From Macrostomum hystrix (taxonomy: Eukaryota; Platyhelminthes; Macrostomidae): a stretch of DNA of 64,000 bases. A model generated the notes under the pieces. It did not search any database. It worked only from the letters and a program-made list of their open reading frames with translations, and was not told where the DNA came from. Positions 63,910 to 64,000 of the stretch are shown here, piece by piece. The first letter of the stretch is position 1. Every line of letters starts with the position of its first letter. The translations under genes were made by a program, and so were the position numbers. The stretch lies in the NCBI GenBank assembly GCA_950097015.1, contig CATNEN010000005.1:3959501-4023500 (forward strand), given 5' to 3'.

Positions 63910-64000
63910 CTGTTTTGTTTCGAAGAAAAGAATGACCATGCTTTGAAACAATTGAAACAGCAAAAATAGTTTTCGTGTTTATCTTCCACGATTTACACTC

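Overview
This window is animal nuclear DNA. It has spliced genes with GT-AG introns of about 90 nt to nearly 12 kb, several tRNA-derived SINE families, DNA-transposon remnants and an exceptional load of minisatellites. The innexin gene and the lineage-specific SINEs point to an invertebrate, probably a protostome. A flatworm or another lophotrochozoan is my best guess, but the sequence alone does not settle it.

Three protein-coding genes can be reconstructed exon by exon. (1) + strand, 5.7-26.4 kb: a long-form cAMP-specific phosphodiesterase of the PDE4/dunce family. Nine exons thread in one frame to 713 aa, with UCR1, UCR2 and the full catalytic HD domain. At least three further exons look like alternative first exons. 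Two of them (12404-12600, 13807-13952) end in the phase needed to join the UCR1 exon, and one (21565) reads through the acceptor of the third exon. (2) - strand, 34.7-37.7 kb: a divergent two-exon innexin, 411 aa, with polyQ and polyA tracts in its C-terminal tail. (3) - strand, 63.9-42.6 kb, 5' end outside the window: 26 exons that thread phase-perfectly into 1735 codons. The protein has an ERICH3-type DUF4590 domain, an acidic/Ser-rich linker, three PLAT domains, a run of small acidic exons plus a charged coiled coil, a fourth PLAT domain, a low-complexity linker, and a C-terminal leucine-rich-repeat (ribonuclease-inhibitor type) domain. I know of no named protein with this DUF4590-PLAT(x4)-LRR layout, and it is the main discovery candidate here.

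The rest is repeats. About fifteen tandem arrays with units of 4, 10, 17, 18, 22, 24, 28, 32 and 42 bp lie in introns and between genes. They include a 22-bp array carrying seven perfect TGACGTCA cAMP-response elements, a 2.3-kb G-rich 10-bp array able to form quadruplexes, and a GGGGTTTTGGGG array. Dispersed elements are three tRNA-derived SINE families (one copy inserted exactly at a splice donor), two piggyBac-like MITE families with TTAA targets, a mariner remnant with terminal inverted repeats, and a Ty3/gypsy 3' end with LTR nested inside a MITE.

Layout: 1-5.7 kb repeats and MITE pieces; 5.7-26.4 kb PDE4; 26.4-34.6 kb repeat-rich intergenic DNA; 34.7-37.7 kb innexin; 37.7-42.5 kb SINEs and an array; 42.6-63.9 kb DUF4590/PLAT/LRR gene. 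Most long open frames outside these genes come from tandem arrays whose unit length is a multiple of three.
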